DNA of 64,000 nt from Multifurca ochricompacta (Eukaryota; Basidiomycota; Agaricomycetes; Russulales; Russulaceae): the NCBI GenBank assembly GCA_022496185.1, contig WTXG01000146.1, positions 1 to 64,000 of the forward strand, given 5' to 3'. The notes under the pieces are model-generated. The model worked only from the letters and a program-made list of their open reading frames with translations, was not told where the DNA came from and did no database searches. How positions within the stretch are numbered: position 1 is the stretch's first letter; every line of letters begins with the position of its first letter. The position numbers and the translations under genes were made by a program. This document shows positions 28,042-40,998 of this stretch, piece by piece.

Positions 28042-31000
28042 CTACAATAGTTAATGGTAGTGGAAGAATACAGGAGGTGCATGAGACACCTCACATTAAA
28101 CTTTATACCTTGAATGCAACTGAAGAACTTTTCCAAGATGATGGATTTGCCTGGATGATGGATAGCGGTGCCACCACCCACTTCACACCCTTTGAGTCAG
28201 ATTTCTATGAATATCTGCCTCATTCGGGACATACTGTTACAGTGGCTGATGGAACTGTGGTCCCAATACAGGGAGTAGGAAGCATTCATATAAGAACCAA
28301 TAAAAATTATATATTGGAACTTAACAATGTCTTCTACATGCCATCAGCAGGAAATCACATCTTATCAACAAGTCATATCACCAACAAAGGTGGTATGGTC
28401 TTATTTGATCAGTACAATGTTGCAATAGAATATAAAGGACAAAGAATAGCGGAAGGAATCAAGGCTGGGGATCTATACTGGATCCAAGGGTCAATAGTGG
28501 ATAAACCAACCGCTGCCCTGAATACTGCATCAACCAGCCTTGATACCTGGCATCTTAGAATGGGTCACATGTCTAAACAAGCCCTGAAAAGATATGCTCC
28601 TGAGGCCATAAAAGGTCTCAGTTTAAAAAATAGCCAAGAGGAAGTAAAGCCTTGTCATGGCTGCAAAATGGGGAAATCCCATCGCCTTCCTTTCCCTCCC
28701 TCTAATAAGCGGGCTTCAGCACCCTTGGAAGTCATTCATAGCGACCTAGTCGGTCCACTCCAATGTACCTCAATACAAGGGAATTTATATTTCACCACTT
28801 TCATAGATGACTTTAGCCAAAGTGCTATAGTTGTTCCAATGAAGGCAAAACACTATTTCAAATCAGTCTTTGCAAATGTTAAGGCATTCTTAGAAAACAA
28901 GACAAATAATAAAATAAAGACCTTACACACAGACCGTGGTGGCGAATATGTTAATAATGAGCTGAAGTCCTTGCTAAGTGAGGCTGGCATAGAGCATAAA
29001 CTTACGATGCCATATTCCCCACAACAGAATGGAAGAGCTGAAAGGTTCAATAGAACCATAATGGAAAAAGCCACTAGCATGCTTCATCATGCTGGGCTTT
29101 CTCTTGGCTTTTGGGAGTGTGCTGTTTCCACAGCATGTCACATATATAACAGAACTCCCATCTGTTCTAACAAGTGGAGGACACCGCTAGAGCTTCTGGT
29201 TGGGGACATACCAGATGTCTCTTATTTTAAAGTCTTTGGTTGTGAAGCATATTATCATGTTCCAGAAAACAAGTGGCAAAAATTGGATCCTAAAGCCAAA
29301 AAAGCCATCTTCATTGGGTATGAGCCAAATAGCAAAGGCTACATTCTATGGGATAGACATACCCAGTCCTTTGTTTCGTCCAGAGATGTGACGTTTAATG
29401 AAGAGTCCTTCCCATCCCACTCAGTAGCGGACAACAGAGATAAAGCAAAGGAACAAGTTGTTCCTGTAGAAGGAGGGTCTGTCCAACCCTCACCAGCAAT
29501 AGCCACAGTTCCTCAGGATCCTGAGTATAAGGATACTGAGGTTGAGGAACAGGAGGTAGTGGAGCCTCCTCAAATAAATCCTGAGCCTACCACACCCGAT
29601 AATGAAGTAGACACACACACAGAAACCATATATCAGACACCACCATCCCAAATAATGGAACCCTCCCAACTCCCCACCAGAACTCATGCCATTAGAAAGT
29701 CAACAAAAAAGGCTAGAGGCAAACTTTCCCAACCAGTCTTTACTAGGGAAAGTCCACGCTCTGAACAACAGTCAGTGGTTATACAAGAAGATTTAGATCT
29801 TGATACTGTTAAGCCGAAACGTTTACGTTGTCTGAATCCTCGCTTTTATAATGAGGATAATGCAGAGTTTGTGCAAGGTTCATCCAGACTTAGGACTATG
29901 GAATTGCTAAATGCCGCTGGTGTCTCTTATAGAGACCCCCTAACTTTTCAGGAGGCAATGCAGTCTGATAACGCCACTGAGTGGCTTGAGGCATGTCAAT
30001 ATGAGATAGATGCCTTAAATAAATTAAATGTGTGGCGCCTTGAGGATCTTCCTGAAGGAAGAAAGGCAGTCAAATCCAAATGGGTTTTTAAGCTGAAACC
30101 AGATGGACGGTTTTGTGCTAGGCTTGTGGCAAAAGGTTTCACTCAAATAGAAGGAGTGGACTTTGATGAAACATTCTCCCCAGTTGCCAGATTTGAATCA
30201 CTTCGTTTATTACTAGCGCTAGCTATGCTAGAAGATTGGGAAATCCACCAGATGGATGTCAAATCAGCATTCCTTCATGGCGATCTGGATGAGGAGATTT
30301 ATATGGAGCAACCTGTTGGTTTCGTCATTGCTGGACAAGAGTCCAAAGTTTGTAGGCTACAAAAAGCATTATATGGCCTCAAACAAGCCTCCCGGGCATG
30401 GAATCTTCAATTTCATGCAGTTCTTATTGAACTGGGCTTTACTTGGACGTACTCTGATGCAGGAGTATATGTGTATCATCACCATGGGGGGGATGATTCA
30501 CTTTTCGTCATTCTTTATGTTGATGACATCACTATACTTGGATCTTCAAAAGATAAGATAACATGGCTGAAGGAATCTCTATCTAGCCGATATGAGATGA
30601 CTGACTTGGGAGAAATCCAGTCATATCTTGGTGTTAACATCACCAGAGATCATCCTAACAAGACGCTGGAAATTGATCAGGCAGCTTATGTTTCGTCCAT
30701 TCTTGAGAAGTTTGGGATGAAGGATTCCAATCCAGTATACACTCCCCTACCAGCCGGTGCAGATGCACATCTGGTCAAGTTTGAAGGCCAGGCATCTACT
30801 TCAGAAATAAAGAAGTATCAACAGTTAATGGGGTCACTGCTATGGGTGCAGATTGGAAGCAGACCCGACATTAGCTTTGCTGTTGCACGCCTTAGTCAAT
30901 ATGCTTCCAATCCTTCACAACATCATCTGCACCTAGCAAAGTATGTTCTAAAGTACCTAAATGCTACTATGAACTACAGGGTGCGATATTCTGGAGGGAA

Positions 31001-31472
31001 TGAAGAGAGTGGCCTTCATGGCTTTGCAGATTCCTCATGGGGAGATCAAGAGGACTGTCACTCCACTTCAGGCTACGTCTATATGCTTGCAAATGGAGCC
31101 ATATCCTGGTGCTCTAGAAAGCAAAAGACAGTAGCACAGTCCACCACAGAAGCTGAATACATGAGCCTAGCTGAGGCTTCTAATCAGGCTGCATGGTATA
31201 GAATGTTTATGGAGGAATTGGGATATGAAGTCACTTCACCCATACAACTCCACTGTGACAATAAGGGTGCTGTGGACTTAGCATTAAACCCTGTCACAGG
31301 AAGGCAGTCAAAACACATACCAATAAAGTACCATGCAATCAGGGAGTATGTTGAATCGCATCTAATCAATTTAGTGCGAACTCCCACTAGTGAAATGCTG
31401 GCAGATGGCTTCACAAAGTCTCTACCAAGAGTGTCACATGAAAACATGGTTACTAAACTTGGACTTATGTGA
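27939..31472 (+). CDS. pol: Copia 1 Pol (protease-integrase-RT-RNase H), open throughout
   Basis: About 1150 codons without a stop. Protease WMMDSGATTHFTP at about 28150; GAG-pre-integrase zinc domain WHLRMGHMS...CHGCKMG at about 28550-28670; DDE integrase (VIHSDLVGPLQ, HTDRGGEY, YSPQQNGRAERFNRT); copia-type RT (CARLVAKGFTQ, DVKSAFLHGDLDEEIYM, ILYVDDITILG); RNase H (ADSSWGD ... STTEAEYMSL ... HCDNKGAVDL). The nominal start codon at 27939 lies inside gag overlap sequence; translation probably comes by -1 shifting from Gag near 27975 (GGA AAA AGA). The only copia pol in the window with no internal break. Confidence 0.92.
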   Translation: MSAEETGSAECCSWKKSNQRKVQGASTPSSSHQIATIVNGSGRIQEVHETPHIKLYTLNATEELFQDDGFAWMMDSGATTHFTPFESDFYEYLPHSGHTVTVADGTVVPIQGVGSIHIRTNKNYILELNNVFYMPSAGNHILSTSHITNKGGMVLFDQYNVAIEYKGQRIAEGIKAGDLYWIQGSIVDKPTAALNTASTSLDTWHLRMGHMSKQALKRYAPEAIKGLSLKNSQEEVKPCHGCKMGKSHRLPFPPSNKRASAPLEVIHSDLVGPLQCTSIQGNLYFTTFIDDFSQSAIVVPMKAKHYFKSVFANVKAFLENKTNNKIKTLHTDRGGEYVNNELKSLLSEAGIEHKLTMPYSPQQNGRAERFNRTIMEKATSMLHHAGLSLGFWECAVSTACHIYNRTPICSNKWRTPLELLVGDIPDVSYFKVFGCEAYYHVPENKWQKLDPKAKKAIFIGYEPNSKGYILWDRHTQSFVSSRDVTFNEESFPSHSVADNRDKAKEQVVPVEGGSVQPSPAIATVPQDPEYKDTEVEEQEVVEPPQINPEPTTPDNEVDTHTETIYQTPPSQIMEPSQLPTRTHAIRKSTKKARGKLSQPVFTRESPRSEQQSVVIQEDLDLDTVKPKRLRCLNPRFYNEDNAEFVQGSSRLRTMELLNAAGVSYRDPLTFQEAMQSDNATEWLEACQYEIDALNKLNVWRLEDLPEGRKAVKSKWVFKLKPDGRFCARLVAKGFTQIEGVDFDETFSPVARFESLRLLLALAMLEDWEIHQMDVKSAFLHGDLDEEIYMEQPVGFVIAGQESKVCRLQKALYGLKQASRAWNLQFHAVLIELGFTWTYSDAGVYVYHHHGGDDSLFVILYVDDITILGSSKDKITWLKESLSSRYEMTDLGEIQSYLGVNITRDHPNKTLEIDQAAYVSSILEKFGMKDSNPVYTPLPAGADAHLVKFEGQASTSEIKKYQQLMGSLLWVQIGSRPDISFAVARLSQYASNPSQHHLHLAKYVLKYLNATMNYRVRYSGGNEESGLHGFADSSWGDQEDCHSTSGYVYMLANGAISWCSRKQKTVAQSTTEAEYMSLAEASNQAAWYRMFMEELGYEVTSPIQLHCDNKGAVDLALNPVTGRQSKHIPIKYHAIREYVESHLINLVRTPTSEMLADGFTKSLPRVSHENMVTKLGLM

Positions 31473-31874
31473 GCATGTTCTCGACCTCGAATGTGGCACA
31501 AGAAGTGTCCATATTGTCGACCTCAAGAGTGACACAAGAGGTGTGTGACTGAACATGTTTCAGTTTGCATAACACACTTCAGATCACTCCTCTCCTCTCA
31601 TCGACTCACTCTCACACCTCTTAACTGGCGATATGCTCATTCAATTCATTTTGACCTGATGCCTTAATCATGGAGGGATGTTGACACAGCACATGTCTTG
31701 AGGTGCTTCAGGCATCTGGGTTAGGGTCTAAGCTGTGCAAGATTAGATTAGATATAGATTCGGAGTCTCAGACTTTTTACCATATCATTATTACTTTCTT
31801 TCTCGCAATGCACAGCAGCTGACTGATGTACCTTAGTAATCCTGTGTAGCATGTGATATCTCACTGGCCAATGG

Positions 31875-32466
31875 TGTTACAATCCCTACTGAGCAACCCC
31901 ATTTTCTTCCACCTCCCCAACAGCAACCCGTCTTTACCACCCACCTTGCACTTCATGATCACATCCCCGTCCTGGGACCCATCACGTGCCCTACTTCCCT
32001 CCCCGTGACTTGCTTTGGACTTGTTGACGTACTGTATGCCTGTGTTTGACCTTTATCTCTTGTCTTGTTATCTCCTTATCTTTACGTTCGGACACTTACT
32101 TAATACCCTATCAGAAGCCCGACTTTACGCCGTCCGCTTCCATATATTTGGGCCCACTTGACTCCGATTCCTTATCTTGTAGACACCCATTTGATTACAT
32201 ATATAAGTCCACTGTAGCTACGTTGTAGACCTCAGACTCGACTTATTGAATACATTGGTGTTTGTCTTCCGGACTTCCCCTTGAAACCTCTGACTTGATC
32301 ATCTCAGTGCTTTAGGCACTTTCCGCTCAACATTGTCACTAGGGAACAGCCCCTTTGACTTTGACTCATCCATTTGAACTCCAAGAGGTCTTATTGACTT
32401 CTTATCTGAACACACATACCAAGCTGTCGCATAAGTCGTGCAGAACATCTCACACTGGACATAACA
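31875..32466 (+). repeat. Gypsy D 5' LTR
   Basis: TATATAAG at 32200-32207 and AGACTCGACTT at 32234-32244. The primer site at 32469-32479 reads AAGTCAAGTCT, one mismatch from the self-primer complement through loss of a CpG. Confidence 0.85.
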
Positions 32467-32485
32467 TCAAGTCAAGTCTCTCACA

Positions 32486-33996
32486 GTGGCTTCCAGCCGC
32501 AGTCAGACCCTCTTCCGGGAAGAACTCATCGAATGCAGAGACGAGCATAATCTTTCACAGCAAGTACTTGGCTCTGCCACCTGGAAAGACTTTGAGTCCG
32601 AGTTTGGATACTACGTCTATCACGACGGAAGATACCAACCAGTAGAATACGACAACGAAAAGAGGGTTTGGTATTGTATCCGATACTTGGACAGCCGACA
32701 CTCTTGGGTCACTACAAGACCTGCCCCACCTGAATTTGGACTAGGCCCATGGAGAGAGAATCCCCTGGCCATTGTCACGGACTCCAAACCAGAGGAGTAT
32801 GTAGAAGAACCTAGTGAAGAAGAAGCACCGGCATTAGCAGCAACTACGTTTCCGGTTGCACCCACAGTTGTCACATCCAGAGCCCCTGCTTTGACAGCTC
32901 CCCAGATATCGATACAATCCACAGACACCATCACCCCATCCTATCCATCCATGTCTACCATCGCTGCCCAACTACCAGACCCCGCCCCACCAGCCCCCAT
33001 GGGACCACCACCAAACATTCCCCCCCCTCTGGACGTTTGTCCGGAGTGTTGCCCCAAACATTTGCTGGGGATCATTCACAAAGCAAGAAGTTCATGTTGG
33101 AGTTCACGACGTTCAAAAACTTCAATCATGACGTCCCACAGATTGTCAACCCTTTCCAGCATGCCAATCTGTTTCTTTCCCTAATCTGAGGGGATGCAGT
33201 GGATGATTGGACAATGGAACAACTGGAGTGGCTGAATGAACAGGTTGAAGGTGGACGTTGAACGACAAGCGAAGGTCTTTGGGAGACCATAGCTGAGAGG
33301 TTTAAAGACGCCTTCACAGACGGGCAGGCCAAACAGAAAGCAGCCCGGGAACTGAAGTCCCTTAGAATGGAGAAGGGAGAACTTGATGCATATGTAGCCA
33401 AGTTCAGGAGTTTAGCCAACAGAGCTGGCTATGACACTGACGAAGAGGCAACACTAGACCTCTTCTCACAAGGACTACCCAACCCCTTAGTCAAAAATAT
33501 CATCCAATTTCACCACCCTCATGACTGGGATACTTGGGTTGATGCCGCTCAATGGCAACAACAAGACTACCTTGATTTCCAGACACGATTTGGAATTGAC
33601 ACCAAGAAGGGAAAAACTCGAGACCAGTGGAAGGCAGCTTTCGGAGTAAAGCCCCCGCATACCCAGCGGGATCCAAACGCCATGGACACCTCCGCAGATA
33701 GGGCCCGGGCTCGAGCAGCACTTACAGAAGACAAGTGGCAGACACTAATGAAGGAAGGGCGCTGCTTCCGTTGCAGAGCACTGGGACATATGTCTCGAGA
33801 CTGCCCCAAGAAGGGAGTACGAGTTGCCGTTGCCACCGTAGCGACAGAACACCCTATATGGAACAATCCACCTACCAAGGACAAGCGATCAAAAGAAGAG
33901 AAGGCTCAGGACATATGGGCTAATATGATGAAGGAAAGCGAGGAAGTACGCGCCATCCTGGTAGAAAAGGCGTTTGCAAAGAAGGATTTTTGTTAG
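32486..33996 (+). pseudogene. gag: Gypsy D gag
   Basis: Starts at the conserved GTG (32486). It shifts frame at the same C8 run as Gypsy A (33020-33027), has TGA at 33187 and 33259 where the sisters have CGA (Arg), then is open to 33996 with zinc knuckle CFRCRALGHMSRDC and the GGATTTT site at 33984-33990. Confidence 0.88.
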
Positions 33997-36900
33997 GCTC
34001 AAACCCATCGGCCTGGGCACGAGCACTCCATGTTACCTCTGTGTATGCTAGTCGATTCAAGTCATTAAAAATACCAGTTCATTTTGAAACTACACAGAGG
34101 ACGGCCAATTGAGATATTTTAGTGGACTCCGGAGCCACAGACAATTTCATTCATCCACGACTAATCAGAACAATGGGTCTGGGAAGGCTGGCACTTCCCC
34201 AAGAGAAAAATATCTGGAATATTGATGGGACGGCCAATCGCGCCGGAAAGATCACCCACTATATGGATCTGAAGGTCCAAGTTGGAGAAATCACAAAGAA
34301 CATTCGTTTCCTCATTACAGATCTAGGAGATGAAGATCTTATTCTGGGATACCCATGGCTTGCCACATTTGAACCCAAGATCAACTGGGCTGATGTGACA
34401 ATGGATAAAGAGTCCCATCCTACCATCATTACATCCATCGGCTATGATTATGCAGTCAGGCATCCAACAATAAAAGCCACAAGTACAGAAGAGGAAGACC
34501 CAGGTCACTGTTACATCACCAAAGCGTCTGAACTGGCCCAAAAAGCGGTACAAGGGCAGACAGAAAAGACATACAGCGATGTAGTGCCAAGTACCTACCA
34601 TCGGCACTGGAAGGTGTTTTCTGAAGAAGAATCCCAGCATTTCCCACCCTCTAGGCCATGGGACCATGCCATAGACCTACTCCCTGATACGCCGGCAGCA
34701 ATAGATTGCAAAATCTATCCGCTGTCCCAGTCCAAACAGGTGGCACTAACGGAATTCCTCGAAGAACACTTGGCAAAAGGATACATTCGCCCATCTAAGT
34801 CGCAGTACGCCTCGCCCTTCTTCTTCATCAAAAAGAAGGATGGCAAGCTACGACCGGTCCAGGATTATTGGTGAATCAATGCATACACTGTGAAAAATGC
34901 CTACCCCCTGCCGCTCATCTCTGAGCTCATCAACACCATGAGGGATAAGTCCCTCTTCTCAAAGATGGACGTACAATGGGGCTACAACAATGTCAGAATC
35001 AAGGAAGGCGACCAGTGCAAGGCGGCATTCAAAACGAATCAAGGGTTGTTCGAACCCAATGTCATGTTCTTTGGTCTCACGAACTCGCCAGCGACATTCC
35101 AATCTATGATGAACCACATCTTCCACAATCTTATTCTCACAGGAGAAGTAGTGGTCTATATGGATGACATCTTAGTAGCTACCCCGGATAACTTGAACCA
35201 TCATCGAGAGCGCATACATCAGGTATTGGACATATTGCACAAACACGACCTATATCTCAAACCAGCCAAATGCTCCTTTGAACAACGAAGCGTTGAATAT
35301 CTGGGAGTTATCTTAGAGGATGGACAAGTGTGCATGGACCCCATTAAAGTACAAGGAATCCGGGAGTGGCCTGTGCCAACCTGTGTCAAGGATGTCCAAT
35401 CATTCATCGGATTCTGCAACTTTTACCGATGATTTGTCAAGGGGTTTTCAGGCATAGCGCGACCATTAAACGACCTACTGAAAAAGGATGTACCATGGCA
35501 TTGGGATGCAGCACAGCAGCAGGCATTCGAGCAAATTAGGGACCTCATTGGCTCAGAACCAGTGCTTATCCAACCAGACCTGAGCCACCCCTTTGAATTA
35601 GAGGTGGACACCTCCCACTTTGCGAACGGGGCAGTGTTATACCAAAGAGATGCCACACAGATACTTCACCCAGTGGCATACTACTCTGAAACTTTCTCCC
35701 CCACCAAAAGGAACTATGACATCTGGGATAGGGAGCTCTTAGCCATAGTTAAGGCATTGCAACACTGGCGACCCTACCTGGCAGGAACCCCTCACAAGAC
35801 CATCATTTACACTGACCATTCCAATCTGTTATATTGGAAGGAACCCCATAAAATCAGTCGACGGGTAGCATGGGAGGTCCTGGAACTAGAGGAATATAAC
35901 TTCATGTTGAAACACATCACTGGAAGCCAGAATGCTAGAGCGGATGCACTGTCGCGCAAACCAGATATGCATACAGGGGAGGACGACAACAATGACATCA
36001 CTGTTCTCCCAGAAGAGGTATTCGCGAAAATGGCCGTGGTCAGCCTCCATGACATGGACCTATGGGCACAGATCTCCCAAAATATGAACCAAGAATTATG
36101 CCGCTCATGGGCTGACGCACACAACTTAAAAGAAGTCAATGGCCTATGGTGGAAAGATGGGGACCGACTCGTTGTCACCGGTGGTGACAACATTAAGAGG
36201 GGGGTGATCCATTTTCACCATGACCTCCCCTCCGCAGGACACCCTGGCATTGCCAATACATACGCCCTGGCTAGACGAGATTACTGGTGGCCCAATATGA
36301 AAAAGGATATCAAGAACTACATACAGGGGTGTGCTGCGTGTCAAGCAAACAAAGTAAACACGCACCCGAAAGTCCCGCCAATACATCCCATCATGCCCAC
36401 TGCATCGACTCCTTTCCAGACCATCACCATGGACTTCATTGTTAAGCTACCCAAATCACGAGGCTTCAACACTATCCTCATGATCACAGACCATGACTGC
36501 TCCAAGGCAGCCCTGTTTATCCCTTGTAACGAAACTATCACAGCCGAGGGAGTGGCAAAACTATACCTGAATCATGTGTACTGCCATTATGGACTCCCTA
36601 AGAAGATTATCTCCGACCGAGATACCCGTTTTACATTGACGTTCGCAAGGGCCCTATGCAAGATGTTAGACATTGTACAAAACATCTCTACAGCATACCA
36701 TCCACAAACGGACGGGCAGTCTGAACGAACCAACCAATGGCTGGAACAGTATCTCCGGTTCTGGTGCAACAGCAGGCAAGATGACTGGGCAGACTGGCTG
36801 TCAACTGCAGAATTTGCTCACAATTCATGGCCCAACGGAATGACGAAGGCTACCCCTTTCTCCCTTATCATGGGCTGGACTCCACGCACCACATGGACAG

Positions 36901-37472
36901 ATAAGCCCACCAATGTCCCATCAGTAACCCAACGGATAAGCCAATGGGAGGAACTACGGCAATCAGCCAATGAGAATCTGATAAAGGCGCAACAACTCCA
37001 AGCAACACAGCCAAGCACATTCGCACCTTATCGAACCAATGACTGGGTATGGCTTGAGGGCAGGAATATTCACACATCGCACCCCTCGGCCAAACTAGCG
37101 CCCCGACGTCATGGACCCTTCCAAATCACAAGGAAGCTGTCGGACGTGTCCTATGAACTGCAATTGCCGCCGAAATGGAAGATCCACCCAGTCTTCCATG
37201 CCAAGCTCCTGACCCCTTACAAGGAGACCTCCATTCATGGAGAGAACTTCTCGAGACCCCCACCTGACCTTATCAATGACGAAGAGGAGTGGGAAGTGGA
37301 GCGCATTCTAGACTCCAAGCGACAAGGCCGAGGGCGCAAGCTGTACTACCTGATCAAGTGGAAGGGATTCCCAGACTCTGACAACTCATGGGAACCAACT
37401 GGGGACATCTTTGCTCCGGTTCTTATCTCGGAGTTTCATATCCGACATCCAGAAGCGCCTAAGAATGCTTAA
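33990..37472 (+). pseudogene. pol: Gypsy D Pol with TGA stops
   Basis: Protease, RT, RNase H, integrase and chromodomain are all recognisable in one frame. Premature TGA codons at 34110, 34872 and 35430 replace CGA arginine codons of Gypsy A/B. 35562-37472 (RNase H through chromodomain) is uninterrupted. No frameshifts seen; decay is by point change. Confidence 0.9.
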
Positions 37473-37509
37473 AAGAAACGCCTCTAAACCTCATCAATTC
37501 CCCCAGTAC

Positions 37510-38748
37510 ATGCTCTCTCAGCAACGTCCTACCACCATCCAATCCATTATGTCTTTTATCGCTGCCAACGCTGCTGTCGATGCTTTCACCGCCACCACTG
37601 TAGTGGTTGAGAACTTCCCTTCCGCTCATCCCTCCACACGCCCTTCCTCTCTGATAGACTACAAAGCTGCTGAGGCCCGGGTCAAGAACCAGTCCCCAAA
37701 CCCGAACGATGACTTTGAACACAGCGAAGAGCCGCACCCGAATGACTTGTTGGGTATGGAGATGGATGATGAAGTGCCGGAGTTCCCATTTTTCACCAAC
37801 AATCCCAACTCCTCGACTTACTTCCCTCTCGAAATCACTATGGCCGATGGAACCGTTGCCATTGCTAAGTATATCTTCTACACGAATGGAGGAATGGACG
37901 TCGCCGGGTGTATGAAGAAAGATGGCCCTGTCTATGGGGCCCCAGTCTATTTGGAGGAAAGGTATACAGGACGCCTCCATCACACAATGACTGATGAGCA
38001 GCTCGGGCACTTGGCTGCCAAGGACTCTCGCGCCTTCGCCATCAATGAAGTGCTCAACGATATGCGCCTTCCACGTCTCAAAGCCGAGGTGATGAGACTG
38101 CAGAAGAACCTGACATTGCGCATGACACTCAATAAGCAATACAAGGAACACGCAAAAATGATGGCGAGGCTGACCAATGGAATGTTCCAAGTCAAGCAGG
38201 AGTTGGTGGAGATCAGAAAAAGGCTGGAGATAGGAGACACATATCAGACCATCGCTGAACGGTACACCGACACATATGCACGACCCCTCCCTCCACGATC
38301 ATTAGGGGCTGCCCCGAGGCTGATACCAAACTGATTTGAAATGCCACGTATGCACGAAAACCCCCGTGGAGAAACATGTTGGCGGTGTGACAGTAAGTAC
38401 CACATCAGCTGGAATTGTCCCCTCAATCGCAAGTGGTGCCGGCACTGTCACAGCAACCTCCACTGGAGCTGGTTTTGTATCTTCCGCCAAGTGGGAGTCG
38501 CCCCGACGATCGTCAATCTGTCGGGGTGGTGTGGCAAGTGCCTCCGCCACAACTCCGGGCATCGCGAGCTGGACTGTCCAATCCACGACATGTGCCGCCT
38601 ATGTGGCCAACGAGGCCCATATGGATTCCTCCATACCCACCAGTGCCCGCAGGACTCAGACAAGGAGAACTACACATTGGATGATCATAATGTAGCTGAC
38701 GATTACCTGGATTTGGTACAGGATGATGACAGTACGAGTCGTTTCTAG
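37510..38748 (+). pseudogene. Gypsy D third ORF with one TGA
   Basis: Homologue of 16193-17425, starting 37 nt after the pol stop. A TGA at 38332 replaces CGA (Arg) just before the zinc-knuckle array, which itself is kept (CWRCDSKYHISWNC, CRHCHSNLHWSWFC, CGKCLRHNSGHRELDC, CRLCGQRGPYGFLHTHQC). Only one stop has accumulated here, against two in gag and three in pol. Confidence 0.88.
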
Positions 38749-38779
38749 CCGGGTCTGCTAGAACCAGAAGAGGGGGTGA

Positions 38780-39371
38780 TGTTACAATCCCTACCGAGCA
38801 ACCCCATTTTCTTCCACCTCCCCAACAGCAACCCGTCTTTACCACCCACCTTGCACTTCATGATCATGTCCCCGTCCTGGGACCCATCACGTGCCCTACT
38901 TCCCTCCCCATGACTTGCTTTGGACTTGTTGACGTACTGTATGCCTGTGTTTGACCTTTATCTCTTGTCTTGTTATCTCCTTATCTTTATGTTCGGACAC
39001 TTACTTAATACCCTATCAGAAGCCCGACTTTACGCCATCTGCTTCCATATATTTGGGCCCACTTGACTCCGATTCCTTATCTTGTAGACGCCCATTCGAT
39101 TACGTATATAAGTCCGCTGTAGCTACGTTGTAGACCTCAGACTCGACTTATTGAATACATCGGTGTTTGTCTTCCGGACTTCCCCTTGAAACCTCTGACT
39201 CGATCATCTCAGTGCTTTAGGCACTTTCCGCTCAACATTGTCACTAGGGAACAGCCCCTTTGACTTTGACTCTTCCATTCAAACTCCAAGAGGTCTTATT
39301 GACTTCTTATCTGAACACACGTACCAAGCTGTCACATAAGTCATGCAGAACGTCTCACACCGGACGTAACA
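38780..39371 (+). repeat. Gypsy D 3' LTR
   Basis: 592 bp, preceded by the polypurine tract GAAGAGGGGG and followed by AATGG. Confidence 0.95.
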
Positions 39372-40492
39372 AATGGCCTTAGTCCCTCAGTAGTACATTC
39401 TAGTGCATTCCATTGCACACAGACCATCCCGTTGAAGTATATAAGGGTGTCTGTTTCATCTCTTACACTTCAGAGTTTTCTTCACCTCTGAAGTGTAAGT
39501 CCATTCCTCTTTACTTACTACCTTACCTTTGACTAACTGTCTCATGTAGATAACTTGTCCTCTAGGTGTGTAGTATAGTAAAATAGAGTTTTCTTCACCT
39601 CTGAAGTATAACTTGTCCTCTAGCCTTATATGCTAACCACAGTCAGTATCACTGCATGCACATGCCTGTTTATCATTTCAGACATCCAGCCCGGAACATC
39701 CCGGTCTAAGAGATATGCACTTGGACACAACACATTCATTTATGGCTTCTTAAGATCCCTCAAAAATTCCTATTTTATGTTCATAAGATTAAGATAATTT
39801 ATTATTCCATTTTTATTTTATAATTCTGGTTTCAATTTTATACAAGTGCGACTGTTCTTTGCATTTCTGCGCATTTTGGATAAATGGCCTGGGCTATCCC
39901 AGTCAGGGAGATAAGCACTTGGACACAATGTGTTCATTTATGGCTACTCAAGATCCCTCAAAAATTGTTGGTTTATGTTCAGAAGATTAAATGGATCCTT
40001 TATTTACATTACTATTTTATTATTCTGCTTTCATTTCATACAAGCGTGACTGTTTTGGTGCGTCTAAGTCAACCTTCCTTAATAGGAAGGAGGTCAGACC
40101 ACCATGCAATGCAATGTAGTTGCTGCCCCATGCAGCTTGTAGATACATGCGGGCCTTGTTTCAGTAAACTAATTTAATAATTTGATTATATTATAGTCTT
40201 AAGTAGTCTAGAGAGTATTTTAGATAGTGCCAGACCAGCAGAATTGATCGCACGTTAATAAAACAGATGCATCATGATTTTCAAGAAGTGGATCACTGAT
40301 AACACTTTTATTTTACATCGCACCATTGATCTGCTTTGATATTTCATATGATAATACTAGAACATATTTAAAGCCACCCTGTAGCATACATCAGACGAGA
40401 TCTTGTATTTTTGTGGCTGCAGATGTGTTTTATCTTAGACTTTCTACTGATCTTGTCAATGCATAATTGGCACCTATACCCACCAAACCCGC

Positions 40493-40998
40493 TGTTGAAC
40501 ACAGGACGTGTTTGGTGATGCTTCAGGCATCAGGTGATTAGATTAGCTGCTTTGTAGATTAGATTAGATTCCGGAGTTTCGGACTTTTACTATATCTTTA
40601 TTACTTTCTTTCTCACATTCCACAGTAGCTGACTGATGCACCATGTAACATGTGATTCCTGTAGTAGCCAATGGCCTTTCTCCCTCTGTTTATTGTTTGG
40701 ACTCTGTCCGGCACTTGAGGACTTATTCCCAGTGCACAGACCATCCCTTCAAAGAGTATATAAGGGTGTCTGTTTCGTCTCTTACACTTCAGAGTTGTCT
40801 TCTCCTCTGAAGTGTAAGTCCCATCTACTCTACTAACTACTTTACCTTTGACTAACTGTCTCTTGTAGATAACTTGTCTTTCTAGGTGTGTAGTATAGTG
40901 TAATAGAGTTGTCTTCTCCTCTGAAGTATAACTTGTCTTTCTAGCTTAACCCGCTAACTCTCTACAGTCAGTATGCTGCGCCTCATGCCTGTTTCACA
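40493..40998 (+). repeat. Copia 2 5' LTR with hairpin
   Basis: TATATAAGG from 40757. A perfect 13-bp stem TTACACTTCAGAG/CTCTGAAGTGTAA (40782-40794 with 40805-40817) follows, as in Copia 1. The 3' LTR 47144-47649 is nearly identical. Confidence 0.9.

Larger units (their letters stand above)
31875..39371 (+). mobile_element. Gypsy D: older Ty3/gypsy copy, TSD AATGG
   Basis: LTRs 31875-32466 and 38780-39371 (592 bp each), TGTTACAATCC...ATAACA/GTAACA, differing at several C/T sites. TSD AATGG (31870-31874 and 39372-39376). Gag, pol and the third ORF are all present but interrupted by TGA codons. Confidence 0.95.
25698..39675 (+). mobile_element. Copia 1: Ty1/copia retrotransposon, 3' LTR split by Gypsy D
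   Basis: 5' LTR 25698-26192; 3' LTR 31679-31874 plus 39377-39675. Gag and Pol are in plus orientation. The flanks are CATGA (25693-25697) and TTTCA (39676-39680), which do not match. The left flank lies in a gypsy LTR remnant and the right flank in a hAT-type element. The expected TSD is therefore missing, suggesting recombination between two related insertions or a deletion on one side. Confidence 0.9.
31679..39675 (+). repeat. Copia 1 3' LTR, split by Gypsy D
   Basis: 31679-31874 and 39377-39675 together reproduce the 5' LTR with a few transitions. AATGG is duplicated on both sides of Gypsy D. Confidence 0.9.
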
